From Pararhodobacter sp. CCB-MM2 (lineage in GTDB: Bacteria; Pseudomonadota; Alphaproteobacteria; Rhodobacterales; Rhodobacteraceae), in the NCBI RefSeq assembly GCF_001691415.1, contig NZ_LRRR01000008.1:107816-171815 (forward strand): 64,000 nucleotides of DNA, written 5' to 3'. The translations under genes and the position numbers were made by a program. Of this stretch, positions 9,330 through 18,750 are shown piece by piece (position 1 is the stretch's first letter; each line of letters starts with the position of its first letter). The notes under the pieces were generated by a model. That model saw nothing but the letters and a program-made list of their open reading frames with translations, was not told the origin of the DNA and searched no databases.

Positions 9330-9668
9330 TCAGGCGGCCACCGGACGGGCGCGGAGCGCGCTGGCGGCCAGCAGAACGCGACCGCCCTCCAGCTTCGCGG
9401 GGAAGGTGTCGATCCGCCCCTCATCCGCGCCCTGCGCAAGGCCGGTCGACAGGTCGAACACCCAGTTGTGCAGCGGGCAGGTGACAGATTGGCCGTGCAC
9501 GATCCCCTCGTTCAGCGGGCCCCCCTTGTGCGGGCAGCGATTGTTCACCGCGAAGACCCGGTCGTCGCCGGTGCGGAAGACCGCGACGCAGCCCAAAGGC
9601 GTCTCCACCTTGCGCGCGCCGCGCGGCGGGATGGCGTCGAGGGGCCCGATATCGATCCAGTCACTCAT
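9330..9668 (-). CDS. nirD: Nitrite reductase small subunit (Rieske-type)
   Basis: 112 residues. Partner of NirB in the NADH-dependent assimilatory nitrite reductase. The Rieske pattern is complete, Cys45-Pro-His47 and Cys64-x2-His67 (CPHKGGPL and CPLHNW), so this copy should hold a 2Fe-2S cluster, unlike the NirD proteins that have lost the ligands. Start at the ATG at 9668, 10 bases after the nirB stop and preceded by AAGGAGCA, a good ribosome site; nasA starts one base after its stop. Co-translated within the nas operon. Confidence 0.95.
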   Translation of the reverse strand: MSDWIDIGPLDAIPPRGARKVETPLGCVAVFRTGDDRVFAVNNRCPHKGGPLNEGIVHGQSVTCPLHNWVFDLSTGLAQGADEGRIDTFPAKLEGGRVLLAASALRARPVAA

Positions 9669-9678
9669 GGCTTGCTCC

Positions 9679-12111
9679 TTACTCGGCGGCGAATTTGGTG
9701 AGGTCGGCGACGGGCACATATTGCTCGGCGCGCTCCTTGACGTGCTCGGCCCAGGGGTCCTTCTGGTAGACCGATTGCGAGATCTGGAAGCGCTCGACCA
9801 GCTGGGCACGGATCCCAGCGTCGAGCACCTGCTCCTTGACCCAGTCGAGCCCCACCTTGGCGACCCATTTATAGGGCCGGTCCAGATACTTGGCGTTCTC
9901 GCGGTAGAGCTGGATGAAGGCCATCGTGTAGTCGAGGACCTCTTCCTCGGTCTTCACATCGGCCAGACGCTCGGTCTCCTTCACGTCCATCCCGGCCGCC
10001 CCGGCGACGCCGATCTGGTAGCCCGAGTCGACGCAGATCACGCCCACATCCTTGCAGGTCGCCTCGGCACAGTTGCGCGGGCAGCCCGAGACCGCGAGCT
10101 TGACCTTGTGGGGCGTCCAGGAGCCCCACAAGGCCTTCTCCAGCGCGATCCCCAACCCGGTGGAGTCCTGTGTGCCGAAGCGGCAATGGTCGGTGCCGAC
10201 ACACGTCTTCACCGTGCGCAGCCCCTTGGAATAGGCATGGCCCGAGACCATGCCGGCGGCGTTGAGATCGGCCCAGATCGCCGGCAGATCCTCGCCCTTC
10301 ACGCCCAGAAGGTCGATGCGCTGGCCGCCGGTGACCTTGACGGTCGGCACCTTGAACTTGTCGGCGGCATCGGCGATGGCGCGCAGCTCGTCGGGGGTGG
10401 TGATCCCGCCCCACATGCGCGGCATGACCGAGAAAGTGCCGTCCTTCTGGATGTTGGCGTGCTTGCGCTCGTTGATGAACCGGCTCTGCAAATCGTCGGT
10501 GTACTCGAGCGGCCAGTCGGCCAGCAGGTAGAAGTTCAGCGCCGGACGGCAGGAATGGCAGCCATCGGGCGTCTTCCACGCACCTGCCTGCCAGACGGCG
10601 GGCATCGACTTCAGCTCCTGCGACTTGATCAGGCGGCGGACGTCCTCATGCGTCAGATCGGTGCATTTGCACATCGGCTGCGGCGCGTTGCGCTCGAAGG
10701 CGCCGCCGAGGGTCGAGGCCAGCACCTGCTCGACGAGACCCGTGCAGGTCCCGCAGGAGGCCGAGGCCTTGGTCGTCGCGCGCACGGCGCCCAGATCGAC
10801 CGCGCCGCCCTTGATGGCGTCGACGATCGCGCCCTTGCACACGCCGTTGCAGCCGCAGATTTCCGCTTCAGGCGGTAAGGCTGCAACGGCCGCCATAGGG
10901 TCCACGGGGGCGCCCCCCTGGAAGGCCGGGCCGAAGATCAGCGTGTCACGATTGGCCGAGATATCGGCGCCGTCGCGGATCTGGCCGAAGAACCAGTTGC
11001 TGTCCGCCGTGTCGCCGTAGAACACCGCGCCCACGAGCTTCTCGCCCTCGATCACCAGCCGCTTGTAGACGCCGCGCGCGGGGTCGCGGAACACGATGTC
11101 CTCGCGGTTCGGGCCTTCGGCGAAGTCGCCGGCGCTGAACAGGTCGCAGCCGGTGACCTTCAGCTTGGTCGACAGCTGCTTCTGGACGAAGGTCGCCTCT
11201 TCGCCGCGCAGGGTGGCGGCGACGACCTTGGCTTGGTCGTAGAGCGGGGCGACGAGGCCGAAGATCGCGCCCTGATGCTCGACGCATTCGCCGACCGCGA
11301 GGATATCCGCGTCCGAGGTGACCATCTGGTCATCGACATGAATCGCCTTGCCGACGGCCAGCCCGGCCTCCTTGGCCAGTTGCACATTCGGGCGGATGCC
11401 GACGGCCATCACCACGAGGCTCGCGGGCAGCACCGTGCCATCGGCCAGCTCCACCGCCTCGACCTTGCCGTCGCCGGTGATCTGTTTGGTGTTCGCTTGC
11501 AGGATGCAGTTGATGCCGCGACGCTCCAGATCCTTTTGCAGCAAGAAGCCCGCCGCCGCGTCGAGCTGGCGCTCCATGAGATGCGTGGCGATGTGCAGCA
11601 CGGTCACTTCCATGCCGCGCAGACGCAGACCCGCCGCCGCTTCCAGACCCAGCAGACCACCGCCGATCACCACGGCATGGGCGCCGGGAATGGCCGAGGC
11701 CTCGATCATCACATTGGTGTCTTCCAGATCGCGGTAGGCCACGACGCCCGGCAGCTGGTGGCCCGGCAGCGGGATGATGAAGGGGTTCGAGCCCGTCGCG
11801 ATCAGCAGCTTGTCGTAAGCCACGGTGCCGTTCTCGCCGGTGACGGTCTTGGCCGCGCGGTCGATGGCCACGACCTTTTCGCCAAAGCGGCAATGGACGC
11901 CCTGGGCTGCGTACCAATCCTCGTCATGGGTGACGATCTCGGCATAGGACTTCTCACCCGACAGCACCGGCGAAAGCATGATGCGGTTGTAATTGCCGCG
12001 CGGCTCGGCGTTGAACAGGGTGACGTCCCATTCGCCGGGCTGGGTGTCGAACAGATGCTCCAGCGCGCGGCCGGAGGCCATGCCTGCTCCGATGACCACA
12101 AGTTTCTGCAT
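9679..12111 (-). CDS. nirB: Nitrite reductase large subunit, NAD(P)H-dependent
   Basis: 810 residues. Catalyses six-electron reduction of nitrite to ammonium. Domains in order: FAD-binding with VVIGAGMASGRALEHL at the N-terminus; NAD-binding with VVIGGGLLGLEAAAGL around 150; a BFD-like 2Fe-2S domain with CGCNGVCKG ... CGTCTGL around 420-460; and the siroheme/4Fe-4S domain with CVGTDHC and SGCPRNCAEATC around 635-690. All cluster-binding cysteines are present. It starts 9 bases after the GAF-protein stop and ends 10 bases before nirD. Siroheme would come from CysG encoded downstream. Confidence 0.97.
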   Translation of the reverse strand: MQKLVVIGAGMASGRALEHLFDTQPGEWDVTLFNAEPRGNYNRIMLSPVLSGEKSYAEIVTHDEDWYAAQGVHCRFGEKVVAIDRAAKTVTGENGTVAYDKLLIATGSNPFIIPLPGHQLPGVVAYRDLEDTNVMIEASAIPGAHAVVIGGGLLGLEAAAGLRLRGMEVTVLHIATHLMERQLDAAAGFLLQKDLERRGINCILQANTKQITGDGKVEAVELADGTVLPASLVVMAVGIRPNVQLAKEAGLAVGKAIHVDDQMVTSDADILAVGECVEHQGAIFGLVAPLYDQAKVVAATLRGEEATFVQKQLSTKLKVTGCDLFSAGDFAEGPNREDIVFRDPARGVYKRLVIEGEKLVGAVFYGDTADSNWFFGQIRDGADISANRDTLIFGPAFQGGAPVDPMAAVAALPPEAEICGCNGVCKGAIVDAIKGGAVDLGAVRATTKASASCGTCTGLVEQVLASTLGGAFERNAPQPMCKCTDLTHEDVRRLIKSQELKSMPAVWQAGAWKTPDGCHSCRPALNFYLLADWPLEYTDDLQSRFINERKHANIQKDGTFSVMPRMWGGITTPDELRAIADAADKFKVPTVKVTGGQRIDLLGVKGEDLPAIWADLNAAGMVSGHAYSKGLRTVKTCVGTDHCRFGTQDSTGLGIALEKALWGSWTPHKVKLAVSGCPRNCAEATCKDVGVICVDSGYQIGVAGAAGMDVKETERLADVKTEEEVLDYTMAFIQLYRENAKYLDRPYKWVAKVGLDWVKEQVLDAGIRAQLVERFQISQSVYQKDPWAEHVKERAEQYVPVADLTKFAAE

Positions 12112-12120
12112 GGTGTGACC

Positions 12121-13053
12121 TCAGCAATACCAGGCGACGGTGAACGCATGTTCGCCGTCCAGATGGATGGGGAGCGCGACCATCGAGGCATAGCCCGCGG
12201 TCAGCGCCGGATTGCCGCCCATGACCAGCGGCAGGCCGCTGCCGAGCACGGTGCCGATGGGGCCTTCCCAGGCCTTGGCGGTACGGGGATTGTCCTCGTC
12301 CCAAAGGCGGCCGTCGCGGGCGCAGATGCCGTCGATCAGGACCGCGCCGCCCGTGGTGCCGACCTTGGCCGCGCGGCTGTCCCAGATCTCGAACCGGCGG
12401 GCGAGGGGCGTGCCGCGCGCGGAAAGCAGCGTCAGCACAAAGGTCTCACCGACCGGCGAGGGGACCGGCAGGCCGAGGCCCGTGGTCAGCCCTGCCTTGC
12501 CCGCGCTGTCGGCGCGGATGAAGCGGTAGCCCGAACCCAGATCGCGCATCAGGATCGGCGTGCGGGCGGACCACACACCGCCGGGCAGGCCCTGACCACG
12601 CGGGAAATGCGTGTGCTGGCTGACCCATTCGAAATGCTTGGCGGCGCCGTAATAGCCGTCTGAGAGCATCATCAGCCCGTCGGTCTCGGCCCAAAGCTCG
12701 ATGGCGCCGGTGCGCTCAGTGTCGTCCGAGCAGAGCACCACCAGCACCGCTTTCAGCGTCTTGCCGTCGAAGACCGGGATCGCCACGGCGCTGGTGAGGC
12801 CAGCTTCCTTGGCCGCCTCGGTGCGCTTGAAATAGCTGCCGTCGAATTCCTTCAGCACCACAGGCTTGCCTTCGGCCCAGGCCCGGCCCGGCAGGCCCTC
12901 GCCCAAGGCAAAGCTCTCGCGGCCCGAGACGGCCGCGAAGGCCTCGCGGTCGCCATAGTTGCCCTGGGCGTGGACGAGGACACCATCACGGGGCACCCAG
13001 ACCTCCGAGACCTCGATGAAGGTCCGGGCTTGCGGGTCAAGGGTTACGTCCAT
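12121..13053 (-). CDS. Two-GAF-domain protein of the nitrate cluster
   Basis: 310 residues from the ATG at 13053, which overlaps the upstream stop by one base (TGATG); a GTG one codon earlier is also possible. The sequence is two similar halves: FALGEGLPGRAWAEGKPVVL followed by AGLTSAVAIPVF in the first, and FPRGQGLPGGVWSARTPILM followed by AGLTTGLGLPVP in the second. This is the signature of tandem GAF domains, which bind small molecules, haem or Fe-S clusters. No output domain (kinase, cyclase, HTH) is present, so it probably acts by protein contact. Its place between the nitrate transporter and nirB suggests a sensory or accessory role in nitrate/nitrite metabolism; that role is inferred. 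Confidence 0.8.
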   Translation of the reverse strand: MDVTLDPQARTFIEVSEVWVPRDGVLVHAQGNYGDREAFAAVSGRESFALGEGLPGRAWAEGKPVVLKEFDGSYFKRTEAAKEAGLTSAVAIPVFDGKTLKAVLVVLCSDDTERTGAIELWAETDGLMMLSDGYYGAAKHFEWVSQHTHFPRGQGLPGGVWSARTPILMRDLGSGYRFIRADSAGKAGLTTGLGLPVPSPVGETFVLTLLSARGTPLARRFEIWDSRAAKVGTTGGAVLIDGICARDGRLWDEDNPRTAKAWEGPIGTVLGSGLPLVMGGNPALTAGYASMVALPIHLDGEHAFTVAWYC

Positions 13054-14780
13054 CACGCTGCCTCCTGCTTGCCCGCTGCTGCGGGGGCTGCTGCCTCGGG
13101 CTCGGCTTTCTTCTCATTGGGGCGTGCACCGCCCTCGTATTCTTCGAGGAAGCCGAGCACCTGCTCGCGGTAGGAATAGTAATCGGGGTGTTCCAGCAGT
13201 GCCTTGCGGGTGCGCGGGCGCGGCAGGTCCACCTCCATGATTTTGCCGATCGTGGCGCGGGGGCCGTTGGTCATCATCACCACGCGGTCGGCGAGCATGA
13301 TCGCCTCGTCGACGTCATGCGTGACGCAGATCGCGGTCACCTTGGTGCGCGACCAGACCTCCATCAGCACCTCCTGCAGCTCCCAGCGGGTGAGGCTGTC
13401 GAGCATGCCGAAGGGCTCATCCAGAAGCAGAAGCTTCGGCGAGAGGGCGAAGGCGCGGGCGATGCCGACGCGCTGGCGCATGCCGTTCGACATGTCCGAG
13501 GCGGGCTTGTCCATGCTGTCACCAAGGCCGACGCGCTCGAGATAGTATTCCACCACCTCCTGCCGCTCCTTGGCGGTGGCGCGGGGATAGACCCGGTCGA
13601 CACCCACCGCGACGTTTTCCTTGGCGGTGAGCCAGGGGAAGAGCGAGGGCGACTGGAAGACCACGGCGCGTTCGGGATCGGCCCCCAGCACGCCGCGATT
13701 GTCCAGCTTGATGACGCCCTGGCTGATCTCGTTGAGGCCGGCGGCCATGGTCAGCACGGTGGACTTGCCGCAGCCGGAATGGCCGATCAGCGAGATGAAT
13801 TCGCCCTTGTTGACCTTGAGGTTGAAGTCCTCGACCACGGTCAGCGGGCCCTTCGGCGTCGGGTAGATCTTGTGGAGCTGCGAGAATTCCAGATAGCGGT
13901 CGGTCAGCGGCGAATGCGCGGCCTCGGCGACGACGGCGGGGATCTCGGGATCGGTGGAGCCCGCATGGATCGGCTTCACATTGGGCAGGATGCGCGAGCC
14001 CTCGATGCGGCCCTCGATGCCGACATCCATCAGGTAATTGGTGATGGTCGCGCGCAGGGCCTTGAAGGTCTCGTCATGGTTCATCTCGCCCCGGTCGCGC
14101 GGACGCGGGATCGAGACGCGGAATTCCTCGCCCAGCGTCCCATCGGGATTGAGCGGGATGATGCGGTCTGCGAGCAGGATCGCCTCGTCCACATCGTTGG
14201 TGATCAACACGCAGGTCTTGCGGTCCTCGGCCCAGATGCGCTCGATCTCGTCGGCGAGCTTGGCGCGGGTCAGGGCGTCCAGGGCGGACAGCGGCTCGTC
14301 CAGCAACAGGATCTCGGGGTTCATCGCCAGTGCGCGGGCGACCGAGACGCGCTGGCGCATGCCGCCCGACAGCTCGGCCGGACGACGCTCCATCGCGTGG
14401 CCCAGACCCACCATCTTGACGTAATGCTCGACCTTTTTGGCGCGCTCGGCTTTCGACAGCTTCGGGAAGACCGAGTCGACGGCGAGGCCGACATTGCCGC
14501 GCACGGTGAGCCAGGGCATCAGCGAATACGACTGGAAGACGAGGCCGCGCTCGGGGCCGGGGCCCTCGATGGGCTGGCCCTTGAACAGGACCTTGCCCGC
14601 GTCCGGCAGGATCAGCCCGGCCATCAGGTTCATCAGCGTCGACTTGCCGGTGCCCGAGAAGCCGAGGATGGCGACGAATTCGCCGTCCTCGATGGCGAGG
14701 TTGACTTCAGGCAGCACCTCGGTGCGGTGGGTGCCTTCGCCGAAGCCCTTGGAGACGTTCTGGAATTCAAGGATGGCCAT
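13053..14780 (-). CDS. nrtC: Nitrate ABC transporter, tandem ATP-binding protein (NrtC/NrtD type)
   Basis: 575 residues holding two complete ABC ATPase domains in one chain. The first (about 1-255) has Walker [10 protein letters not shown], signature LSGGMRQR and Walker B ILLLDEP; the second (about 310-545) has [17 protein letters not shown] and LLLLDEP. Both have the H/N-loop region with DVDEAI. Cyanobacteria use separate NrtC and NrtD chains, and NrtC carries a solute-binding domain that is missing here. The true start is the ATG at 14780 ([13 protein letters not shown]), 5 bases after the permease stop; the open frame upstream is non-coding. Energises nitrate uptake with NrtB and NrtA. Confidence 0.92.
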   Translation of the reverse strand: MAILEFQNVSKGFGEGTHRTEVLPEVNLAIEDGEFVAILGFSGTGKSTLMNLMAGLILPDAGKVLFKGQPIEGPGPERGLVFQSYSLMPWLTVRGNVGLAVDSVFPKLSKAERAKKVEHYVKMVGLGHAMERRPAELSGGMRQRVSVARALAMNPEILLLDEPLSALDALTRAKLADEIERIWAEDRKTCVLITNDVDEAILLADRIIPLNPDGTLGEEFRVSIPRPRDRGEMNHDETFKALRATITNYLMDVGIEGRIEGSRILPNVKPIHAGSTDPEIPAVVAEAAHSPLTDRYLEFSQLHKIYPTPKGPLTVVEDFNLKVNKGEFISLIGHSGCGKSTVLTMAAGLNEISQGVIKLDNRGVLGADPERAVVFQSPSLFPWLTAKENVAVGVDRVYPRATAKERQEVVEYYLERVGLGDSMDKPASDMSNGMRQRVGIARAFALSPKLLLLDEPFGMLDSLTRWELQEVLMEVWSRTKVTAICVTHDVDEAIMLADRVVMMTNGPRATIGKIMEVDLPRPRTRKALLEHPDYYSYREQVLGFLEEYEGGARPNEKKAEPEAAAPAAAGKQEAA

Positions 14781-14785
14781 GGGGA

Positions 14786-15862
14786 TCACCGGTTGTTCGT
14801 GAAGGTGAACATCGACTGGATCGCGAACATCAGGCGGTCGAGCAGGAAGCCGATGATGCCGATGGTGAAGACCGCGACCATGATCTTGGCGAGCGAGCTC
14901 TGCGAGCCGTTCTGGAACTCGTCCCAGACGAATTTTCCAAGGCCGGGGTTCTGCGCCAGCATCTCGGCGGCGATCAGCACCATCCAGCCCACACCCAGCG
15001 ACAGACGCAGGCCGGTGAAGATCAGCGGCAGCGAGGAGGGCAGCACCAGCTTGGTGATCTTCGTCCAGGTCGACATCTTCAGGACCTTCGAGACGTTGAC
15101 GAGGTCCTTGTCGATCGAGGCCACGCCGAGCGCGGTGTTGATGATCGTCGGCCAGAGCGAGCACAGCGTCACGGTGATCGCCGAGATCAGGAAGGACTTC
15201 GAGAACCAGCCGTCATCCACGGTGTAGAGGGCCGAGACGACGATGGAGACGATGGGCAGCCAGGCCAGCGGCGAGACCGGCTTGAAGATCTGGATCAGCG
15301 GGTTCATCGCGGCATTGGCGGTCTGCGACAGGCCGGCGGCGATGCCCAGCGGGACGGCGATCACGGTGCCCAGGAGGAAGCCGAAGAACACGGTTTTGAT
15401 CGAGGTCCAGATCTGCTGGTAATAGGTCGGCGCACCCGTGTAGCTGCGGAAGCGCGGCTCCTCGCCATTGGCGATGCGGGTCGCGTTGCGCTCGTCCTGA
15501 CGGGCGTAGAAGTCGGCGGCGTCTTCCATGGTGCGGACATGGTCGGCATGCAGGTTCTCGACCTGCTCCCAGACCGCCATCGGCCCGGGGATCGCGCCGA
15601 GCGAGGTCTGCACGCGCGGGGCCAGCTGCGACCAAGCGAAGAGGAAGATCGCGATGGCCAGAAGCGGCACGCCCAGCAGCTTCCAAACTTCCTTGATCTG
15701 GGCCTTCGGGTTGTCACCGGCGGCGGCACGCAGGATCGGCGTCATCCAGGACATGCCGAGCACCTTGAACCAGCCATCGGCCTTGTTGATGCGGGTGAAG
15801 AGGCGCGCGCGCCGGGCCTCACGGGCGGCGTCGGCTTCGAAATTCGGGTCGAGCGTCGTCAT
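14786..15862 (-). CDS. nrtB: Nitrate ABC transporter permease
   Basis: 358 residues from the ATG at 15862, which has AAAGG eight bases upstream; an ATG five codons earlier (15877) is possible but has a poorer ribosome site. Membrane helices appear near 50-75, then from about 140 a BPD_transp_1 permease core with several helices, and the EAA-type loop around [20 protein letters not shown]. The protein is longer at the N-terminus than typical NrtB (about 280), with a soluble segment (residues about 75-130) between the first helix and the core. Lies between nrtA and the ATPase gene and forms the membrane channel. Confidence 0.92.
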   Translation of the reverse strand: MTTLDPNFEADAAREARRARLFTRINKADGWFKVLGMSWMTPILRAAAGDNPKAQIKEVWKLLGVPLLAIAIFLFAWSQLAPRVQTSLGAIPGPMAVWEQVENLHADHVRTMEDAADFYARQDERNATRIANGEEPRFRSYTGAPTYYQQIWTSIKTVFFGFLLGTVIAVPLGIAAGLSQTANAAMNPLIQIFKPVSPLAWLPIVSIVVSALYTVDDGWFSKSFLISAITVTLCSLWPTIINTALGVASIDKDLVNVSKVLKMSTWTKITKLVLPSSLPLIFTGLRLSLGVGWMVLIAAEMLAQNPGLGKFVWDEFQNGSQSSLAKIMVAVFTIGIIGFLLDRLMFAIQSMFTFTNNR

Positions 15863-15948
15863 GTCGGTGCCTTTCATGAGGTCCGGCGGAAGTCGTGTCG
15901 TCAGGGAGCAGGGGGTGGGGCCAATCGCTGGGATCGGCCCCTTCTGGG

Positions 15949-17301
15949 TCAGTTGACCACCGCGCCGTCTTCGATGCGCTGCGCGCCGGTCAGGCCGATG
16001 GGCAGGCTGTCGATATAGGCGTTGGGCGTATGGCCGTCATAGGCGATGCCATCCATCAGCGTGGCCGGCGCGCGGTAGCCGTCCGAGCCCATCGGGAAGT
16101 CCTCGGCCGAGGCGAGACCCTCGTCGATCAGGCTTTGCGCGGCTTCCATGTAGAGGTCCGGGCGATACACCGAGGCGGCAACGTCATGGTACCACTGGTC
16201 GTCATGGGCTTCGGCGATCTGGCCCCAGCGGCGCATCTGGGTCAGGTACCAGATGGCGTCCGAGTAGTAGGGGTAGGTCGCGTTGTGGCGGAAGAAGACG
16301 TTGAAGTCGGGGACTTCGCGCACGTCGCCGGGCTCGTATTCAAACGTGCCGGTCATCGAGGCCGAGATCGTCGCGGCATCGGCGCCGACATAGTTCGGGC
16401 GGCTCAGGATCTCGACGGCCTCAGGACGGTTGGCGTTGTCGTTCTCATCGAGCCACATCGCGGCGCGGATCAGGGCGCGGACGATGGCGCGGGTGGTGTT
16501 CGGGTAATCCTCAACGAAATCGGCGCGCAGACCGAAGACTTTCTCGGGGTTGTTCGGCCAGATCTCATAGTCGGTGATGACGGCGACGCCGATCCCGCGC
16601 TGCACGGCAGCCTGGTTCCACGGCTCACCCACGCAATAGCCATAGATCGTGCCGGCTTCGAGCGTGGCGGGCATCTGCGGCGGCGGGGTGACCGAGAGGA
16701 ACACATCGGCATTGATCTGGCCGGTGATGTCCTGCGGCGAATAGAGGCCCGGATGCAGACCGCCGGCGGCCAGCCAGTAGCGCAGCTCGTAATTGTGGGT
16801 CGAGACCGGGAACACCATGCCCATATCGAAGCGGCGACCCTCGTCGCGGAATTCTTCGACGACCGGGGCCAGCGCGGCGGCGCTGATCGGGTGTTGCGGG
16901 CGGCCGTCATCCATCGAGGGGATGTTCGGGCGCATCATGTCCCAGACCTCGTTCGACACGGTGATGCCGTTGCCGTTCAGGTCCATCGAGAAGGGCGTGA
17001 CGATATGGGCTTCGGTGCCGTAGCCGATGGTCGCGGCCAGGGGCTGGCCGGCCAGCATATGGGCGCCCTGCAGCGTGCCCGAGATGACGCCGTCCAGAAG
17101 GACACGCCAGTTGGCTTGGGCTTCCAGCGTGACGAACAGGCCCTCGTCTTCGAAATAGCCACGCTCATAAGCGATGGCGAGCGGGGCCATGTCGGTCAGC
17201 TTGATGAAGCCGAAAGTCAGTTCGTCGAGTTCGAGATCCTGCGCGAAGGCGGGGTTGGTGAGAAGCGTCGAGGCCGCGAGGGCAGCAAGAAGGCGTTTCA
17301 C
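15949..17301 (-). CDS. nrtA: Nitrate ABC transporter substrate-binding protein
   Basis: 450 residues. A Sec signal peptide (MKRLLAALAASTLLTNPAFA, cleavage before QDLELD) sends it to the periplasm, where it should bind nitrate and deliver it to NrtB. The mature sequence has the NrtA/SsuA-type pattern: LTFGFIKLTDMAPLAIAYERG, GTLQGAHMLAGQPLA and YGYCVGEPWNQAAVQ. No lipobox cysteine is seen, so it is likely free in the periplasm. It is the first structural gene after the regulated leader (17302-17577), so its expression should depend on antitermination by NasT. NasS, encoded just upstream, is the cytoplasmic homologue. Confidence 0.94.
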   Translation of the reverse strand: MKRLLAALAASTLLTNPAFAQDLELDELTFGFIKLTDMAPLAIAYERGYFEDEGLFVTLEAQANWRVLLDGVISGTLQGAHMLAGQPLAATIGYGTEAHIVTPFSMDLNGNGITVSNEVWDMMRPNIPSMDDGRPQHPISAAALAPVVEEFRDEGRRFDMGMVFPVSTHNYELRYWLAAGGLHPGLYSPQDITGQINADVFLSVTPPPQMPATLEAGTIYGYCVGEPWNQAAVQRGIGVAVITDYEIWPNNPEKVFGLRADFVEDYPNTTRAIVRALIRAAMWLDENDNANRPEAVEILSRPNYVGADAATISASMTGTFEYEPGDVREVPDFNVFFRHNATYPYYSDAIWYLTQMRRWGQIAEAHDDQWYHDVAASVYRPDLYMEAAQSLIDEGLASAEDFPMGSDGYRAPATLMDGIAYDGHTPNAYIDSLPIGLTGAQRIEDGAVVN

Positions 17302-17356
17302 TGGGCAGATCCTTTCCGGGCATTTGCGTCAGTTTGGTGCAAATGGGTGGACAAAC

Positions 17357-17411
17357 GAAAAACAGCCGCTGACGAGCCTTGCGGGAGGGGCAAGGGCGTC
17401 GAGCGGCTGTG
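17357..17411 (-). terminator. Leader terminator (attenuator) of the nitrate operon
   Basis: On the minus strand an outer stem ACAGCCGCT/AGCGGCTGT (17402-17410 with 17362-17370) encloses a second stem built from GACGCCC-TTGC and GCAAGG-CGTC halves with a CCTCCC loop. The hairpin is followed directly by TTTTT. This is a long, strong intrinsic terminator 56-110 bases before the nrtA start, inside the untranslated leader, so it can only act as an attenuator for the nrtA operon. Confidence 0.85.
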
Positions 17412-17418
17412 CTCAGGT

Positions 17419-17553
17419 TTCCCAATCGTCGGGAAGAGGTCTCTTCGGAGACATCGTTGTCTCCACACTCTCAGCCTTGCAGATCCCGATCCCACTTTAC
17501 AACACTCTCGTTGCTGCGGGTGCATCCGGGCTGCCGCGATGCAGCGGGATGCA
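17419..17553 (-). promoter_or_regulatory. NasT (ANTAR) target region in the nas leader RNA
   Basis: Read on the minus strand the leader holds several hairpins. At 17521-17553 a long stem (TGCATCC and GCTGC arms) closes a six-base loop ATCGCG. At 17447-17464 a perfect 6-bp stem GGAGAC/GTCTCC closes the six-base loop AACGAT. At 17419-17435 a 5-bp stem TTCCC/GGGAA closes GACGATT. The first two loops have A at position 1 and G at position 4, the rule published for RNAs bound by ANTAR antiterminators. A terminator follows at 17357-17411 and nasT/nasS lie just upstream. Which pair of hairpins is the real NasT site cannot be fixed from sequence alone; the pair nearest the terminator is the more likely. 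Confidence 0.7.
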
Positions 17554-17577
17554 TCAAACTTGTGCAAAATGCGGGCG

Positions 17578-18750
17578 TCAGGACGCCGAGGGGTCAAAGA
17601 TGCGGCCATCGAAAAACAGATCCGGCAGCAGCTGCACGGCCCCTTCGACCGCCGCTTGGGTCATCGGTTCGCGAATCGCGCCTTCCAGCTTCTCGGAGGC
17701 GGCGGGCATCTCGGCACCCAGCGGCTTCAGCGCCCGGCGGTAAAGGTCCGAGCGGAACACGGCCCGTCCGGCCTGTACAGCGAGCCCGCGATTGAGGCCC
17801 GCCCGCGCCGCCATCCGGTCGGCGATCCACGCCGCCTGCGAACGCCACGGGAAAGTTGCGAGGCCTGCGTGGAACTCGAGGAAATGCGGCACCTGACGCT
17901 GGTCGCCACGCGCCGATATGACCAGCCGGCCTTCCAGTGCGCGGTCGATGATCTCGGTCGGCACGTCCAGATAGGCGCGGCGCGAGAGGATCTCGGCGGT
18001 GGTGATCAGGCTGTCGGGGCGCGAGAGCCAATGGCTCGCCTGCCAGAGCGCGCGCACCAGCCGGTCGGTCAGATGCGGCTCGGTCTCGGCCCAATCCTCG
18101 CGCACGGCCAGCACCTTTTCCGGCGAGAAGGCCCAGATCGCCGAGCCCGGCAGCAGCAGGGTTCCGACGCCCTGTTCCACGGCAATCGAGCCCCAGGGCT
18201 CGCCGACGCAGAAGGCATCGACCTCGCCGTCCGCCAAGGCCTGCGCCATCAGGGGCGGCGGGATGGTGCGCACGGACATGCGGTCGGGCGGCATGCCCAA
18301 AGCACCCAGCCAATAGGTCAGCAGCTCCACATGCATGGAGAAGGGGAAGGGCACGCCGATGCGCAGGGGCTTGTCGACGACCCGGCAGAGCGCCTCGCCC
18401 GCGGCTTTGGCGTCGGCGAAGTCGAAGCTGAAGCCCGCGGCCGACAGCCGGTCCGCCAGCGCGTTCGATACGCCGATCACGTCACCATTCACGGACAGGA
18501 CCGAGACGGCGGCGAGGCGCGTGGTCACCCCGCCCAGCCCCAAGGCCATGGCGACGGGCACGGGCGAAAGCAGATGCGCGGCATCGACGCGGCCAAAGGC
18601 CAGCATGTCGCGGACCGAGGACCACGACGGCGCCTTGACCAGATCGAGCGACAGGCCCTCGGCCTCGGCAAAGCCCATCTCCTGAGCGACAATGAGGGGG
18701 GCCGCATCGACCAGCGGGATATAGGCGGCGGAGAGCGTGACGGTCTTCAT
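17578..18750 (-). CDS. nasS: Nitrate/nitrite sensor NasS
   Basis: 390 residues, homologous to NrtA but without a signal peptide (starts MKTVTLSAAYIPLVDAAPL), so it stays in the cytoplasm. The solute-binding pattern is kept: LLSPVPVAMALGLGG, PFPFSMHVELLTYWLG and AFCVGEPWGSIAVEQG. In the NasST system NasS holds NasT inactive and releases it when nitrate or nitrite binds. It follows nasT with a 4-base ATGA overlap (18747-18750), so the pair is co-translated, and it precedes the leader RNA that NasT would act on. Confidence 0.9.
   Translation of the reverse strand: MKTVTLSAAYIPLVDAAPLIVAQEMGFAEAEGLSLDLVKAPSWSSVRDMLAFGRVDAAHLLSPVPVAMALGLGGVTTRLAAVSVLSVNGDVIGVSNALADRLSAAGFSFDFADAKAAGEALCRVVDKPLRIGVPFPFSMHVELLTYWLGALGMPPDRMSVRTIPPPLMAQALADGEVDAFCVGEPWGSIAVEQGVGTLLLPGSAIWAFSPEKVLAVREDWAETEPHLTDRLVRALWQASHWLSRPDSLITTAEILSRRAYLDVPTEIIDRALEGRLVISARGDQRQVPHFLEFHAGLATFPWRSQAAWIADRMAARAGLNRGLAVQAGRAVFRSDLYRRALKPLGAEMPAASEKLEGAIREPMTQAAVEGAVQLLPDLFFDGRIFDPSAS

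Noticed and set aside
9329..9439. Upstream extension of nasA
   Set aside because: The frame is open for 37 codons before MGAPTRTTC, but it overlaps nirD, has non-coding composition and would push the Fe-S motif away from its usual place near the N-terminus.
17554..17577. A sigma-54 promoter for the nrtA leader (TTTTGCACA looks like a -12 element)
   Set aside because: No GG element at the right distance upstream; the spacing to TGACGC is wrong by about two bases.
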